Position numbers and translations under genes: made by a program
Shown here: in pieces, positions 45,379 through 56,927 of the stretch
Numbering within the stretch: position 1 is the first letter of the stretch
Layout: each line of letters begins with the position of its first letter
Assembly: GCA_003952965.2 (NCBI GenBank)
Contig: CM025855.1
Coordinates: 20,002,768 to 20,066,767 of the forward strand
Length of the DNA: 64,000 nucleotides
Source of the DNA: Morella rubra
Lineage: Eukaryota > Streptophyta > Magnoliopsida > Fagales > Myricaceae
Reading direction: 5' to 3'
The notes under the pieces: model-generated
What the model saw: the letters and a program-made list of their open reading frames with translations, nothing else
Databases searched by the model: none
What the model was told of the DNA's origin: nothing

Positions 45379-45891
45379 ATGTGCGCTCTCCTACCATTCT
45401 CAACCATCTCCCTCTTTTCCCTCAGTTTGATCAGCCTCTATATCCTGCTATTGAATCGGCTTTACAAGCTCACTTTTCCACCAAACATGTCGAGTTTCGT
45501 AACCTTGGCTGCTTCAAATTTGAGATGGGCATGCAATCGCTTGATTTCCCATGCTTTCTCGAAGCCTTATGCGCGTGATGTGCCAGAAGTAGTCCATCAG
45601 GAGCTAAAAATAGTACGGCAACAGCACAAGCCGGGTTCTTCTAAAGTAGTAGAATGTTCTGTCTGTCTATGTAAGATTGAAGACGGAGACGAGATTAGAA
45701 GGCTGAGATGTGATCATCTCTTTCATAGAGTTTGCTTAGACAGATGGCTCGGATACAAGAATCCAACATGTCCCTTATGCCGCGAATCTTTAGCTCCCTT
45801 AAGAGCAATTACTGAGCTCGGAATGGAAGTCCTCTCTTTTAAGTTTTCCTCGAGCAGATCCGCTGAGCGCGAGACATGGTGGCTAAGATAA
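45379..45891 (+). CDS. RING-H2 zinc finger membrane protein, copy 3 (intact)
   Basis: Single-exon 170-residue protein, about 85 percent identical by eye to copy 1. A hydrophobic N-terminal segment (about residues 7-29, ISLFSLSLISLYILLL) predicts membrane anchoring. The RING-H2 finger has all eight ligands: C93, C96, C111, H113, H116, C119, C131, C134, with the CPLCR ending and the E2-contacting W123 (DRWLG). The layout (short N-terminal anchor, central RING-H2, about 35-residue tail) resembles RHA2/ATL-type plant E3 ubiquitin ligases, which transfer ubiquitin from an E2 to target proteins at membranes. The start at 45379 is chosen because it aligns with copy 1 and follows the AACATC leader; a longer in-frame start at 45247 would translate promoter sequence. 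It is the only copy here likely to be active. Confidence 0.85.
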   Translation: MCALLPFSTISLFSLSLISLYILLLNRLYKLTFPPNMSSFVTLAASNLRWACNRLISHAFSKPYARDVPEVVHQELKIVRQQHKPGSSKVVECSVCLCKIEDGDEIRRLRCDHLFHRVCLDRWLGYKNPTCPLCRESLAPLRAITELGMEVLSFKFSSSRSAERETWWLR

Positions 45892-46710
45892 ATCACATGT
45901 AAATCCAATCAAGGATGCAATAAAGTTCTAATATGGCTAAGATAATTTTTTTTTTTTTTTTTTATTGTGCTTTGTTAGCTTATTGGCTCTGACTCCTTGT
46001 GCTTGGGACCTTCCTATCTTAGCTTTTTGGCCGTCATTCATTTGTCGGGGACCTAGCTAGATTATAAATAATAACATAACTCCTTTATTGCCACCACAAA
46101 AAGGCGTTCGTCTAACTCATCGATGATATAAAGCTAACATTCATAATTAGTTCAATTAATCATGACTAAAAGATTATATACGTGGTTCTTGTTTCACTAC
46201 TACGTACGTGTACGTTTAGGCTCCACAAGACTCGTAGTGCTCATGAACCATATTTCCAATTTGTTATCATTATATCTTCGGTAGGATTCGGATCAGATGG
46301 CTCAACAGAAATCGAAGTAGTGTATACCGTGCCTACCTACAGTGCTTCCGTTCTTTGAACAGAACCATCTAGGGCCTTCTATTCGCTGTCGTGAGAATAA
46401 GTTATTTTCAGATAATCACGCCCGCCCGGGTAATTGATATCAAGTTCAGGTCCTTTTCCTACCCTTTCATTCAAATTGAACAGAAAAAAGAAGCTTCTTC
46501 TTTACAGAAAAGAAAGTTTGCCAGTCAATCTATAGAGCTCTATTTTTTGTTGGACCAAACTTTACGATTCAAGTCTGAATAATTGTATTCCTTGATTTTA
46601 GAAGTAACAGAGCAACTATCGGTGGTTTGTATTCCAACATGTTAGGTTTCATGATTGGAACCGATCATATAAGATTTATATGGTTTTCTTCTTCTTCTTC
46701 TTAGTGTAAG
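45892..46710 (+). other. RING copy 3 3' flank
   Basis: It matches 21187-21334 and 33177-33649 of copy 2, without the copia insertion. A run of about 20 T lies near 45944-45963. No gene is seen. Confidence 0.6.
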
Positions 46711-47089
46711 CTAAAAGAATGCGAAAGGAAATAAATTACTTCCAAGGCACAACAGGTGCTTTCCTTGAAGGATATTTGCCTCCACCAGTTTGTACGCAGG
46801 GTTAATTTAAATTCATTTAGGATACAATAGAGCCTGGATTCTAAAGATCCACTAGTTCAATTGCGTTGCACAACTAATGAAGAAGAACTCAAATCTCTCG
46901 ATGGTTTTTGAATTGATTAAGATAAGATAAAAAATAGTTTACATTTAAAACGGAGTTATATGAAATACAAATGATGTGATTATATAGTAGTTACATAATT
47001 GCTAGTAACGATTTTATCTAAACCGTTTGAAGTCCACACTTGGCAAGGTACTCTTTCTACTATTAGGTTAATATTTTAATGTTAATATG
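46711..47089. other. Unassigned part of an insertion in locus 3
   Basis: It follows the point (CTTCTTCTTCTTAG) where similarity to 35510 stops. No recognisable domain. It may be plastid-derived or filler DNA, but I could not place it. Confidence 0.3.
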
Positions 47090-47653
47090 CAAATAATTTC
47101 AAAATGAAAAGTTAGAAAAAAAAAGTTTTCGATATAGAACACTCATATCCATAAAATGATTTGAACCCTTTCTTTTGATTTTTTTCAATTTATTTATATT
47201 TATTGGAAAAAATTATGAGTATTTCAACCCCTCTTTTTTATCTAATGTTGAATCGATGACCTATGTATAAATTAAGAAGAATTCTTTGGATTTGAAAAAA
47301 AAAAAAAATGTTGCTGACAATTATTTGTTAGTCCTCCGAATATTCTGGTTTAGTGATCCGTTTTGAGAATTTTTTTTTGAATATGAATAAAGAAGGGAGG
47401 ATAGGCTCATTATATAAAAAAATATGGGAATTTCTCATAAATAATTGAAGTAATTGGACGTGAGAGCCAAATGAATTGAAAGATTCATGTTTGGTTCGGG
47501 AAGGGATCGCGGAAATTTTTAAATGAATGGAAAGATAATCTACTTTCATTAAATAATTTATTAGATAATTGAAAACAGAAGATCTTGAAGACTATTAGAA
47601 ATTTAGAAGAGCTATAACAACCAGAAAAAGCTCGAGCACGTTTAAGGAAAGAT
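47090..47653 (+). pseudogene. atpF: Nuclear plastid DNA: 3' part of atpF intron and start of exon 2
   Basis: 47280-47520 reads like the plastid atpF group II intron (GTTGCTGACAATTATTTGTT, AGAAGGGAGGATAGGCTC), including domain V as the GAGCCAAATGAATTG..ATTCATGTTTGGTTC hairpin at 47463-47498. After the intron end near 47541, translation gives LDN-KQKILKTIRNLEEL and EKARARL, the ATP synthase CF0 subunit b (AtpF) exon 2, with stops where Arg and other residues should be and a short deletion between LEEL and EKAR. The match ends near 47653. With nuclear sequence on both sides and stop codons, this is a transferred, non-functional plastid fragment. Confidence 0.85.
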
Positions 47654-49765
47654 AATTTTATTAAATCGTGAACACATTTAATTATCCATAATTAGATTAA
47701 CTAACCATACCAATTTAAACTATAAATCAAATCAACCATTGGATCTTCACCGAAGTTGAAACAATCAAGATCTGACCGTCCGATCAAAAGACCAAAAGTG
47801 CCAACTCTGCCTTACAGCCCACGCTATGCGCGCGCGTGTGATGCACCATAGTCTCCACGTGTTGCACTATAGCAAATACATGTGAGTTTTCCGCTAACAA
47901 ATGCATTCCTACAATGTAGGAGTTCCTATGTGGACACTTTTTTATAAATACTCAATCCCAAAATATAAGATATAATATAACTACCTTTTGAAAAATTTTA
48001 ACACATTCCCAAGGATTTGCATGGTTTGGAGGGTTTCTTTTTTCAGTCTTCTATTCGAAAGGCATATTTAGATGTTTACAAGACATGAGTTAATGTTGCT
48101 TCCTTAATGAGAACAGATCAGAGTCTTCTCCTAACAACTTCAACATCCTGGGTCTAGGGGAAGCCAAGACTTGAATTTCCACAACTTAAAGTATCTGAAC
48201 CGTCAAACATGTTTCTGCGATTGGATGCCTTTTTTACGGAACGTGGATTCATACGATCGAGATTGGAATTGGACCAAACCAAGAGAACAATTAAAAAACA
48301 GACGAAAAGCAATACAAAGTAAAGAAAATGGTTCATAGAGTATAAGTGGGCCAAGAGACGACTTCTATAAAAGTGTGCCTAGCTATACGCGCGGTGGTCC
48401 GTTCACAACCAACAGAATTCATGACTTGGACGTTTAAACTCTTAATCGAAAATAACGATCCAAATTAATATTGCAAAATATATATATTCCAATTAATGTA
48501 CATAAAATATCTGCTAATTATACACTACCAATCCTTTTTTCCCATCTTCTTCTTCTAGAAGACACAAGCACTTGCTAGCGGCCATAACACCACATATATA
48601 TATCGTACCTGCAGATGCCTGAGACTTTCTTACTATGTTCTTCCCATTAGAACGGCACGTATGTGATAGTATTAGGAGGGTGATAACATTGTACTGATAG
48701 TCCTCTACATCTATTCTCATATAAAAGAAATATGCAGAGTACTGCTGGAATTATAGGAGGGTGCAGATAACCCCATGATAGTATGTTAACCTAATTCTCC
48801 CATGCTAATTAATTCTCTCATCTCCCATCTCATGGTGATAGATTTGCTAGAAATACATGCAACGAAATCAATAATAGGACCGACCATATATCTAGCCATA
48901 TTTGTTCAAACACAACATGCACAACATAGTTAATCTACATATAGAGATTTGAAAATCTGCATCTAAATGATCTTCTAGCCTATTCATAATCTCATAGCCG
49001 TATTGATGAAATACATAGACTAGAGACTTTTCATTTGAATTTAATTTTTAAATATTCTTTCCATAAAAAAAAAAATCCACATTTCAATTGTAAACTCTAT
49101 TTCTTGAATTGTAATAAATCTCTAACTACTCAATCTAATTAAAACTTGAAAAAAAAAAGTGATGTGTGTGCCACTGGATATTAAAATAATATCTTACAAG
49201 ATTCCCATGAGACGTGCGATTTGGATCTTTTGAGTTAAGTCAGTTCTAAATGATCAATTAAGGGACGCAACTCTACACGATTATGTAGAGTGTATGTGCA
49301 ATACTCTACTTGTAGACCCCTACGATTCTATGGCCCACTATATGCCTGGCCACTACAAATAGTTAATAATGACACGCAAAGTAGGGCGGTTAAACAAAAG
49401 GCTGCCATTTCTTGCATGGTGGTGTTTTTAATAACAACAGTTACGATCGAGAGGTAAAAAGACAAAAAAGAAGCTTCCTCTGCTTCAAAACAGACCTTCT
49501 CTCACATTAAAATCATCTCATGTTAGAATAATTGGACTCATAGAATTGCACCCAATAATTTTAGAGAAATAAATAAAATAAAATAAGTGAACCTCAATTT
49601 AAGAGTTATACTATTCGAATCTTTACAAAAATAATATTAAAAAGTATAAGATATTCTTATTATGCCCATCGTGAAAAAATCTTTGCATGTCCAATTTTTG
49701 CAATGCTTTGGTATCTACTAGCTAGTGGCCGTTTAAAAATAGTCATAACTATAATTTTCAATACC
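47654..49765. other. Gene-poor region with one duplicated patch
   Basis: 48005-48110 (GGATTTGCATGGTTTGGAGG, CTATTCGAAAGGCAT) continues the copy 2 flank at 35509-35580. The rest has only short open frames. 47825-47845 contains a GCGCGCGCGTGTG stretch. Nothing else recognised. Confidence 0.4.
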
Positions 49766-50590
49766 CACTACAAGAAAATTACACTCCATCGCTTTAAATA
49801 ACTACGACATTTGATGTAATTCGCCACCTAACTACAACTCTTAGTAATTTACCCCGTCAAATTAATTGCCTCCTTTTGCATCCCATTGATAAAGACGAAA
49901 CCATTAATATTGTGCACACTCTTAGTAAAAAAAAATTTCAAAGCATATTGTGTTAACTCCTGTAGTTGTCACTCCAAGAATTTTAAGCTTTAGTGACGAA
50001 TTGGTCGGTGACAAATTAAAATTCGTTACTAAACAACACCCTTCAGTGACCGAATTTAAATTTTGTCATTGAATCTACTAGGCCAGAGTTACATTCGTCT
50101 GGACGAAAATCAAGACAATCTGGACATCTTTTGGGTGACGAACCATTTACTGTCACAAATTTGTGACGCTTCAATTTCTTCACAGATTGTGATATTGGGT
50201 CCGGACGTTCACGAACACTGTAAGGACGTGAAGGGATTGTGCGCATGGTTGGCATGTGCAAGAGGCAAATAGCGGTGTGTCCGCACAAGCCAGTAACTTC
50301 CAGACAGTTTTTGGGTGACGAAATATATATCCTCCCTGATCAGTGACGAAAAAGGGTTTGTCAGAAACGATGCATGTCCGTCCGGATGAATGGGGGTGCG
50401 GCAATGGTTGCCCCGTGTTTGACACAGTCAAAGTGGCAAAGAGCTATCTTTGTTTGAACGCTACTATTCCGTGCAGACGTGAATCACCGTATTTTGATCA
50501 ATTTGTTTCCTTTCACGTTGCATGTCTGAAATGTGTGCCCGCCTGAACACGTTCGCGAGGCTTATCACCGTCCAGAGTACGGCTAAGTCA
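49766..50590. mobile_element. CACTA-like terminal region
   Basis: CACTACAAGAAAATTACACT at 49766 is a canonical CACTA terminus. A second terminus-like CACTCCAAGAATTTTAAG starts at 49970 and leads into GTGACGAATTGGTCGGTGAC-type repeats. From 50080 to 50580 the GTCCGGACG / CGTCCGGATG / GTGCAGACG motifs recur in both orientations, as in the 10.6-18.1 kb block. It is cut off by the copia relic at about 50597. Confidence 0.65.
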
Positions 50591-50596
50591 GGTCGA

Positions 50597-51340
50597 GGGA
50601 TGCATAGATGCCATGAAAGAAGAAACGGCATCCATAGACAAAAATGAGGTCTTGGAATTGATTGGATTAGGTGATGGAGCAACCCTAAATCAATGCAAAT
50701 GGGTTGCCAAAACTAAACTTGACTCCAATGGTAATGTTGATCGTTATATAGTCAGATTAGTTGCTCAAAGATTTCGTCAAACAGAAGGTATACGGATCGA
50801 TTATAATTTTCAAATGTACTACGAAATTAACTTCTGCGATAATGAGCTTGCATTTACATAAAGACGTGCCTTCTCTACAAAAATGAATGGGCACGATAAT
50901 GAGCATGGTATATATTTGAATTTTCATAAGAACATTATAGGTAAATTATTAGCAAAATTTTAAATGGTTTATAAAATTAATCCTCAATCTTGTTCTGATA
51001 TCATTACATCTGTCAGTTCTATAAAAAAAATATTTTTGATAGATGCATATACCTGAAGATTAGTGAGAGCAAGTTTATATTATTAATTTTACATGTGATG
51101 ATATTTTACTCGGTTTTGGATTATTGCATGAAACTAAAAGTTTCCTTTCCAAGAACCTTGAGATAGTGATTAAGTCTATCAAGATAGGCATAAAAAATTG
51201 CATGTCTTATCTCAAAAGACATATATTATTACTAAAGTTCTCGAAAGATTTTAAATGCAAAATTGTTCACCAAGCCCAGCCCAATTAATTGTTAAAGGTG
51301 ACAAATTTAGTAAAAGTCGATGCCTTAAATATACTTCATT
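50597..51340 (+). pseudogene. copia reverse transcriptase relic
   Basis: MKEETASIDKNEVLEL, CKWVAKTKLDSNGNVDRY and RLVAQRF open the RT domain. After a gap, ISESKFIFLILHVDDILLGFG carries an HVDD version of the catalytic YVDD, followed by GLLHETKSFLSKNLEIVI, KIGIKNCMSYLKRH and KIVHQAQPN. The middle of RT is deleted and stops are frequent. No LTRs were found next to it. Confidence 0.75.
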
Positions 51341-51499
51341 TAAATATTAATGCATAATGTATTTTGGGTGGGTAAATCAAGTAATGTACTTCATTTCGTC
51401 ATAAAAAAAAAAAAAAATCTAATAATCCAAAAAAAGGAAATCACACTTATTTTACTTACAACTGAATTTGAACAGTATTAGCTAACACCTATATATGTT

Positions 51500-52339
51500 G
51501 GGTTAATGACCATTTTTGACCCTGCGTTTTGATCACTTTTAAAAATTCATCCCCGGGCTTTCGAGTTTATCACACATAGTCTTTGAGATTTATGATTTTA
51601 TCAAAATGGTCCTTCCTTCCACTTCTATTAGTGAATTGCCCAGTCAACTAACGACCATACATGTCATAACCAACCAAAATGACACGTGTAACAAAATTTA
51701 TTTAAAAATGTCACGTCATTTTAATGTGCCACATCAGAAAACTAAACAAAGTTTATATAAAAAAATCAATAAAAAAAAAAACCCAAACCAGGGAGGGGTG
51801 AGCCACCCCTTGTAGAGAAAGGGGTGGCTCGGCCTCCCTGATTTTGGGGTGGTTGCGAGCTACCCTGTAAAGGATCTGGACTTCCTCTGCAAGGGTTCGC
51901 TCATTGCCACCCTGCCTCTTTGGTTTTGGGGTGGTCGTAAGCCACTTGGACTCCCCCCGCGAGGGGTGCATGACTTGCTGCACCCCTTTCTCTTGGAGAA
52001 GGGATGGCCACAAGCCACCCCTAGTTCGTTAGTTTTTTTTTTTTTCAAAAATATTTTTAATTGATCTTTTTCTTTTATAACTTTTTTTTTTATTTTACTG
52101 ATGTGGCACAATAAAAATGACATAGCATTTTTGAATAAAATTTGTTGCACGTGTCATTTTTTGTTGGTCATAACGTATAGGGCCGTTAGTTAACTGAACA
52201 ATTCGCAAACGGAATTGGACAGATGGACCATTTTGACAAAATCATAAACCTCAAGGACTAATGTGTGACAAACACGAAAATCTAGGGACGAATTTATAAA
52301 AGTGATCAAAACCCAGGGGACAAAAATGGTCATCAATCC
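51500..52339. mobile_element. Mutator-like foldback element, 840 bp
   Basis: Inverted repeats of about 240 bp: left GGGTTAATGACCATTTTTGA, right (reverse complement) GGATTGATGACCATTTTTGT, continuing through GATCACTTTTA, GATTTATGATTTTA and TGATGTGGCACA. Flanks ATATATGTT and AGATATTTT agree at 7 of 9 positions, compatible with an old 9-bp duplication. The centre (51790-52025) is GC-rich with its own CACCCCTT / AAGGGGTG hairpins. Confidence 0.7.
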
Positions 52340-52946
52340 AGATATTTTTAACAATTCTTATATGGTGATATAGGGTTTGTTTTCTAATGTGTTGACACCA
52401 AATTTCTCAAGTTTGTTTTTGTCAAATACTTTATTAGCCCATAGGTTTTCCACAAATTTTCAGAAAACTATTATAGGATTTTCAAACTAATTATAGGTAA
52501 AAACACGAATTTTTCCCAATAATAAAAAAAATTACCCTTTCTTCCTTCGAAAAATCACATAACTCCACGTGGTACCCATGCAATAAGGTACCATTGTTCA
52601 GTTATTCTGATTTGACACACTGAGATAAATTACAATTAAAATTAAGTATAATAAAGGGAAAATTACAATAACCCCACGAAGTTTTACATTTTTCTCAATT
52701 ACCTCCCTAAATTATAACCCATTGCAACTGACCCTACTAAACTACGTCCTAATTTGAACGAAATTCATCCACGTGCATTACACTTGAATAGGGCAAATGA
52801 CAATTACCCCCCCACAAATTATCACTATTTTCTTAATTATCCCCCTAAACTATGTCCTTGTTAAAGCTTCATTCTCCAACCAATTTGGTGCGTCAATTTG
52901 AACGGAATCCAAACCATTTCGTCCCAATAAAATGTGAAGAAAAGAA
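52340..52946. repeat. Fragments related to the 34439-34910 family
   Basis: AATTACAATAACCCCACGAA..CTCAATTACCTCCCTAAATTATAAC at 52667-52730 and AATGACAATTACCCC..TTAATTATCCCCCTAAACTATG at 52795-52855 are two partial arms in the same orientation, suggesting nested or broken copies. Confidence 0.45.
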
Positions 52947-53275
52947 ATAGTAAGCTACTTGAAGAACTTCATTGCACAGTTTGAAGCCTTTGTCATTTTC
53001 GTTCAGGTTCGATTCGCACAAGAGAACTCCGGTCTACGCAAGAGAAGCTGGGGGGGCATAGATAGGAAACTTGATTCACAAGGTACGCAACTTTTTGTTT
53101 CTTCGACCTCTTTCTTCTTGCTCAAATAGATAAAATCATGCTCCCTCAAGCAATATGAGTTGTAAGTTTTCATTCCTACGTAGATTAGAGTTCTTGCGTA
53201 TGAATCGAATTTGAACGAAAATGACAAAGGCTTCAAAACATGCATTGAGTGTTTTTCAAGTAGCTTGTATTTTCT
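52947..53275. repeat. Inverted repeat / hairpin
   Basis: GAAGCCTTTGTCATTTTCGT at 52982 is matched by its complement at 53214-53237; the arms continue through the CTACTTGAAGAAC / TTCAAGTAGC ends and GATTCGCACAAGAGAACTC / GAGTTCTTGCGTATGAATC. Arm length is about 60-70 bp with a 150-bp loop. No target duplication could be defined. Confidence 0.6.
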
Positions 53276-53570
53276 TTTAATTTCATTTTATAGGGGCGAA
53301 ACAGTCTTTTAATATGGGTTGATAGTCACAGCTGAGAAAAAACTTTAAAACTAAGTTGCAAAATAGAAAAATATATTAAGACAAAAAATTGGAAGAAGTT
53401 AAAAAATTCAAATCTAAATATTTTGTTTTTTTTTTTTTTAAAAAAAAAGTCTTCACTTGGTGCAGCCACCCTCTTGTTTCTTTCAAAAAAACCATTACCT
53501 ACAGTTAGAAAAAATGTATTATTTTATTAACTATAATTTAGACAATAAAAAAGTAGAAGAAAAAAAAAAG
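53276..53570. other. AT-rich intergenic
   Basis: Contains T/A runs at 53425-53450 and A-runs near 53560. No gene seen. Confidence 0.4.
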
Positions 53571-54005
53571 ATTAGTTACACTTTACACCCACGTGATTTT
53601 GGGATTTTAACATTTTGCACCCTGTTCTTTTAATTTGAGACATTTCACCCACGTGTTTTGGGGGTCTTGACACTTTGCACTCCCCGTCAATTTATCCATT
53701 ATTTTTAATAGAAAAGTCAATCACGTGCAAAACGTGTGATTGATTTTTTGGGTGCAAATTTTCTCAAAAATAAAATAACGGGGTGCAAAGTGTAATTAAG
53801 TATTTTTGAATATTTGGAGTAAAAAAGGCAAGTGAGCCACATGCAGAACAAGTAACTGACTTTTCCGTTTGAAATAGTGGATAATAAACAACAGGGTGCA
53901 AAGTGTCAAGACCTCCTAAACTACGGAGGTGAAATGTCTCAAAATTGAAAGAATGGGGTGCGAAGTGTTAAAATTTCAAATCACGTAGGTCAAAAGTGTA
54001 ATTAA
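53571..54005. mobile_element. MITE with about 130-bp inverted repeats
   Basis: Left arm GTTACACTTTACACCCACGT, ATTTTAACATTTTGCACCC, GAGACATTTCACCCACGT, GTCTTGACACTTTGCA; the right arm (53885-54005) is its reverse complement with scattered changes. The A-rich flanks hide the target duplication. Mutator-like by structure only. Confidence 0.65.
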
Positions 54006-54043
54006 CTCAAAAAAGAAACAAGGAAAGAAAGAGAGGTCGAAAG

Positions 54044-54805
54044 TAGGGGTGCTTATTTGCATCGGTGGTGGCGGTTTTAATCGTTAAAACCGCTACTGCT
54101 ACCGGTACCGTAACCGGTAAGGGCGGTTATTGTACCTTAGCGATGCGGTGGCGATGTCAAATATGTGATTTTGTCAATTGCTGTGACAGTGACGGTTTTC
54201 GCCAAACCGTCACCTACACTACCGTTAACCATCCCTAGTTGAGATTTGAGATGATTATTGATTATGTGACATACTTTTGTTGGAATATGTTAGTTGGTTT
54301 ATGTCACATTGTTGGACACTTTTATTAGACTTTAGTCTTTATGTTTGAATATGATATTATGTTGGACTTTTGGACAACTTATTATATTAGTTATGATTAT
54401 TAATGATTATGATATTATGTTTGAATATGTTATGATATTTGTCCATTTGATATGATTATTGATTATGATATTATGTTGAAAATTTAAACAGATTATGATA
54501 TTTAAATGATTATATTTGTTGCTTATATATAGACATCAAATGGTCTTAATGGTCCAAAAAAGCCCAAGAAAAACAGTCTAAAACAGTGAAAAAAATAAAA
54601 AGCCCAAAAAAATCTTTTTTTTAGCCCAATGGTTATACGATTTAAGCGGTTACCGTATAACCGTTACTGTTAATACCGTCACTCGTAAAGACGGTTATTG
54701 TGCCTTAGCGGTGCGGTGACGGTATCAATTATGTGATTTCGTCAATTGCAGTGACAGTGACAATTTTTATCAAACTATCACTTCCACTATCGTTAACCAC
54801 TCTTA
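54044..54805. mobile_element. hAT-type non-autonomous element, 762 bp
   Basis: The ends TAGGGGTGCTTA and (reverse complement) TAAGAGTGGTTA agree at 9 of 12 bases. Flanks GTCGAAAG (54036-54043) and ATCGAAAG (54806-54813) form an 8-bp target duplication with one change, as expected for hAT. Two diverged direct repeats of about 190 bp (54050-54238 and 54630-54805; both with GGTTATTGT.CCTTAGCG, GTCAATTGC.GTGACAGTGAC) lie at its ends, so one copy may itself be a nested or duplicated unit. No transposase is present. Confidence 0.75.
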
Positions 54806-54813
54806 ATCGAAAG

Positions 54814-55512
54814 AACTGGAGGTTCTCCTTAGCCATAGGTTGCTGTAGCAGGGGCGAGGAGAGAAGATCTTTCGTCCACGAGTGCCTGTTTCGCGCAGTT
54901 TTCCTATTTCCCTTACTTTTTTCTTTCTTTAGGTTTTTAGTTTTCGAAAATATTTTAATTCAAGTAATTTAAAAACAATAGAACGATAAATGCGAAGAGA
55001 CATTTAAAAAAAAAAAATAAAAGATCATACATTGAAAAATAAAAAATTATTTACGAAAACACTTTCCAAACATCCATTATTGCGTCTTTCTATAGTGCGG
55101 AGTGGCGGACCATCTAATTGTTAGGTCAAAAGTCTATACAAAGGCATCAGGCCTAATATTTCAGACTCGGATTCAGTGATATCAACGTCCTCGTGTGGGG
55201 ACCACCGGCCACCGAACCAATAATAAGGTTACAGCGTATTACCTGCACAGCTAACTTGAGCGGCTTTTTGCCCAACAAGGAAAAGAGGAATTTCCCAAAA
55301 TTTCGAAACATTCGCAAAATATTCTTCTACCCGGTTCCCTCCTCTCGTTTTCCCTTCCCTTCCCTTTCTGTTGTCTTGTCGCATTTCCACACGTTCATTG
55401 TCATCGCCATGGGGCCGATCGACTGTCTTGCACCATCAAATTTGCTTTATCTAGGGCTCGTGCGGGCCCACCAGCTGAGACTCACTTGTCGCCCCCATCG
55501 ATCAGGACGAGG
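54814..55512. other. Intergenic, no gene recognised
   Basis: 55190-55510 has a 112-codon open frame on the plus strand without recognisable domains and is pyrimidine-rich at 55330-55380. It could be a 5' region of an unrecognised transcript. Confidence 0.3.
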
Positions 55513-55682
55513 ATACTTGCAATTCAGGTGAGGACAATTCGGAGAGAGTGAAAGAGAGTGGTGAGTCCTAGGCAGGGCCACACACCTGCCTGAACAGCAC
55601 CCACTTGCTCAAGCAGGGGTGGGACCCACCACTCTTATTCTCTCTTTGAATTGCGTCTGCAATTCGATCACCTGAATTACAG
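55513..55682. repeat. Long hairpin (about 170 bp)
   Basis: The left arm GCAATTCAGGTGAGGACAAT..GAAAGAGAGTGGTGAGTCC pairs with the right arm GGGACCCACCACTCTTATTC..CTCTTTGAATTG..GATCACCTGAATTAC, with a loop of about 45 bases that itself contains GGCAGG..CCTGCC. The fold resembles a small foldback MITE or a young microRNA-type hairpin; neither is proven. Confidence 0.6.
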
Positions 55683-56566
55683 ACGATTCCATCCCATCCC
55701 GATCCAATCTTTCCACTGTGAAGATTGAACATTTTTTATCTTCAAACTGAGAGAGAGAGAATCTTTACCAATAATCTTTCCCGTTGTGGTGTTTTTACAA
55801 CAGATATAACCAATCAGTCTGAAATTTGTTCTAGATTGCTCTAGAAATTACCATCGAAGTAAAAGGAAATGTAAGTCCATTTCCATTTTTCTTTTTCTCT
55901 GCAATGTAAGGGATGTATTGGTGGGGTCCTCCACCCTCAACCTATATATCCTCGTAATAAATTTTATTAATATAACGCAATATTATGGGCGCCGAGGAAA
56001 AACGGCTAATCTTATCCTTACAAGCTTCAACGGATCAAAATCCTTCCAACTCTGGTAGTTGATTGGATAGCAAGCTACTTACTTCTGGAAGCATCGGTTA
56101 CACAGACTCTGAAAGAAACCAAAAGGGAAAGAAAAAAAAAAAAATTATTACGAACAAACGTTTGTCTGTATTCAAACATCTCTTAATTTGCTGAGCCCCA
56201 TGTGAAGCAAAGACCTTAAATTGTATGCATTATACAATGCCATAACGTAATTTTGAGAACCCTCAGGGATCATCAATGTAAATAGTAAAGTAATTCTTGT
56301 CCGTCCACTCAGAAAAAAAAAAAAAAAAAATTAAAACTTGACCGTTCTCAGCCAAATAAGTTTAAATGCAAGTAACCTGCCTAGCAAACCTTATCCTTGA
56401 TCCTCATAAATGAGGTAATAACTGCGCACTTACGCATATAGAAGCAGTAGAACATCTTACTGAAGTAGGTACAACCACCCCGCCCGACTGGTATCTCCTT
56501 CACCGCACTCGTCCACAGGGTGAGTTGATGAAGCTCATCAAACAGCTTTGCTCTTACTGAAAAATA
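55683..56566. other. Downstream flank of the importin gene
   Basis: No coding sequence recognised. It probably contains the polyadenylation region of the importin gene (minus strand); the exact 3' end cannot be set. Confidence 0.35.
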
Positions 56567-56600
56567 ACAGGAGGAAATAGCTCCTCTTTCCTCCTGTTAG
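56567..56600. other. 12-bp perfect hairpin in the probable importin 3' UTR
   Basis: AACAGGAGGAAA and TTTCCTCCTGTT pair perfectly around a 10-base loop that holds a further GAGC-like core. It lies about 330 bp beyond the stop codon of the minus-strand gene. It could be an RNA structure or a tiny MITE. Confidence 0.5.
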
Positions 56601-56927
56601 TACTGTCTCAATAAATTATAACAAACCTTTCAACAAAGAGTATCCCCATAAGAAATTACATTGCTCAATCGGCACCCAATACCGAAGCTAAATCCAAAAT
56701 TTGCAAGTCTCGTATTCTAAATCTCCGAAGCACATTTCGAAAACCAAAAGAAAGAAAAAACCTCAAGCTTTACAAACTCAACCTATGGCCTGCCTCTCTT
56801 CCCTTGACAAATTCGATAAGATAGGATTCTTTTTGCTTTGTTTTCTTTCGTCTTTTTCTTCCTTTCTCTGTTCCACCAACCAATGAGTGGTAGAGACTCA
56901 ACAATCTAGAAATACCAAATGAAGTCC

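Noticed and set aside
47463..47498. tRNA or ncRNA gene from the strong hairpin
   Set aside because: It is domain V of the plastid atpF group II intron in a transferred, decayed fragment.
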